From Victivallales bacterium (GTDB taxonomy: Bacteria; Verrucomicrobiota; Lentisphaeria; Oligosphaerales; Lenti-02), in the NCBI GenBank assembly GCA_018648945.1, contig JABGQJ010000394.1, forward strand, positions 1 to 7,226: a stretch of 7,226 nucleotides of DNA, given 5' to 3'. The notes under the pieces were generated by a model. It made no database searches. It saw only the letters and a program-made list of their open reading frames with translations, and was not told where the DNA came from. Below are positions 6,427 to 7,226 of this stretch, in pieces. The position numbers were made by a program, and so were the translations under genes. Numbering within the stretch: the first letter of the stretch is position 1; each line of letters begins with the position of its first letter.

Positions 6427-7226
6427 ATGGCATCCTCCGCGACAGCCCCGGCCTCGGCGCTTCTTCTCAGTGAAAGCGCTCTCAGCGTATCCCTGCCCGC
6501 GCCCGTTTCCTGTGGGGATCTGGCCTTCCACCTGCTTCCGGGGGGCGGGGTGCGTCGCATCATGGCCGGGCATCTGGCGGTGACCCTCTATCAAGGTAGC
6601 GTCCTCGAGGGCGGGCCCACCAATCTCTACCTGCGGGTCCGCGAGGGGGATCACATCCGCTGGCTGCCTCTTCTGGCGGCGGATCGCGGCGAACGAAGCG
6701 TAGCCTTCGCCGAGGACCGGATGACGGTTCGGCAAGACTGGAAGTCTCTGACCGCAGAGCTGACGCTACAGGTCGTCTCCGGGGATCAGTGGTCTTGGAG
6801 GGTGTCGCTGTACAACAGAGGCACAGTCGCCTGCGAATGCGATGTGGTCTACGTGCAGGACATCGGTCTCTCCAACGCTGGCAACGAGTCCTACATGAGC
6901 CAGTACGTCGACTACACGATCCTGGAGGATGAGGAATACGGCCATCTGCTATGTGCCCGCCAGAACCTGGGGGGGCGGGGCCCGTGTCCCTGGCTCATGC
7001 TTGGCTGTCGGTCCGGCGTCCGGGGATTCGTGACGGATGGACTCGATTTCTATGGCTTGACGCACCGCGCCACAGGAGCCCCCGAGGCGCTGTCGCGGCC
7101 CGAGTTGGGAACCACGCGGCGGCAGGGCGAGTTCAGCCTGGCAGCCCTCCAGTCCTCGCCGATCACCGTGGCACCGGAAGATTCCGCTACCGTCGAGTTC
7201 TTCGCCGTCTACTCCGCCGACCATCC
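6427..7226 (+). CDS. GH94 glycoside phosphorylase, probably 1,2-beta-oligoglucan (sophorooligosaccharide) phosphorylase, 3' partial
   Basis: 266 codons are visible and the frame is open to the window end. Relatives are roughly 1100 aa, so only the N-terminal beta-sandwich region is present and the catalytic residues lie outside. Recognition rests on motifs I know from the 1,2-beta-oligoglucan phosphorylase branch of GH94 (Listeria Lin1839-like): LEGGPTNLYLR (60-70), VVYVQDIGLSNAGNESYMSQ (140-159), YTILEDEEYGHLLCARQN (163-180), TDGLDFYGL, PEALSRPELG (219-228), ALQSSPITV and FFAVYSADH (258-266). Such enzymes use phosphate to release glucose 1-phosphate from beta-1,2-linked glucooligosaccharides in the cytoplasm; consistently, there is no signal peptide. 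Cellobiose- or laminaribiose-type specificity, or a loosely annotated GH94 homologue, cannot be excluded from this fragment. Start: AGGA at 7 bases, coupled to the regulator's stop. A LacI-type operator lies within codons 15-20. Confidence 0.85.
   Translation, partial: MASSATAPASALLLSESALSVSLPAPVSCGDLAFHLLPGGGVRRIMAGHLAVTLYQGSVLEGGPTNLYLRVREGDHIRWLPLLAADRGERSVAFAEDRMTVRQDWKSLTAELTLQVVSGDQWSWRVSLYNRGTVACECDVVYVQDIGLSNAGNESYMSQYVDYTILEDEEYGHLLCARQNLGGRGPCPWLMLGCRSGVRGFVTDGLDFYGLTHRATGAPEALSRPELGTTRRQGEFSLAALQSSPITVAPEDSATVEFFAVYSADH
6471..6484. promoter_or_regulatory. Intragenic LacI-family operator O2 within the phosphorylase gene
   Basis: TGAAAGCGCTCTCA agrees with the site at 5307-5320 at 12 of 14 positions; with flanks, both read AGTGAAAGCGCT-NN-CAG. 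It too is a CG-centred palindrome with a single broken pair (positions 4/11), different from the pair broken in the first site. It lies 45-58 bases into the phosphorylase coding sequence and 1164 bases from the first site, which suits an auxiliary operator for looping or a transcription roadblock. No promoter was recognised next to it. Confidence 0.6.

Noticed and set aside
5365..6735. 456-residue open frame on the minus strand
   Set aside because: It lies opposite the unmistakable LacI-family gene and the start of the GH94 gene; its product has no recognisable motif.

Overview
The window is GC-rich, densely coded and reads entirely on the + strand. It holds three complete genes, two genes cut by the window edges, and one long non-coding gap. 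No tRNA, rRNA, CRISPR array, insertion sequence or phage gene was seen. High GC, a giant secreted beta-sandwich/alpha-helical protein and LacI-controlled glycan enzymes fit a saprophytic bacterium of the Planctomycetota/Armatimonadota/Hydrogenedentota type. That placement is only an impression, because no phylogenetic marker is present.

Layout. (1) 1-948: two FKBP-family peptidyl-prolyl isomerase genes in tandem, 17 bases apart. The first is FkpA/Mip-like and probably begins before the window; the second is a short SlyD-like protein. They look like a housekeeping protein-folding pair. (2) 1044-4922: a 1292-residue secreted protein of unrecognised family, with a signal peptide, carbohydrate-binding-like beta-sandwiches at both ends and a helical, possibly alpha/alpha-barrel, core. 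It is a plausible polysaccharide-active enzyme. (3) 4923-5271: a non-coding stretch with at least four good stem-loops, the first directly behind the stop codon of the large gene. (4) 5272-7226: a self-contained regulatory and catabolic unit. It has a promoter, a LacI-type operator on the predicted transcription start, a LacI-family repressor gene (5383-6417) and, 9 bases later, the start of a GH94 phosphorylase gene. That gene's N-terminus most resembles 1,2-beta-oligoglucan (sophorooligosaccharide) phosphorylases.

The most interesting signal is a pair of near-identical CG-centred palindromes, TGAAAGCGCTTGCA (5307-5320) and TGAAAGCGCTCTCA (6471-6484). The first sits at the promoter of the repressor-phosphorylase operon. 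The second lies inside the first twenty codons of the phosphorylase gene. Together they suggest an autoregulated operon with an auxiliary intragenic operator (looping or roadblock), probably induced by a short beta-glucan oligosaccharide. The large secreted protein could supply oligosaccharides to this unit, but it has no copy of the operator in front of it, so that link rests only on proximity.
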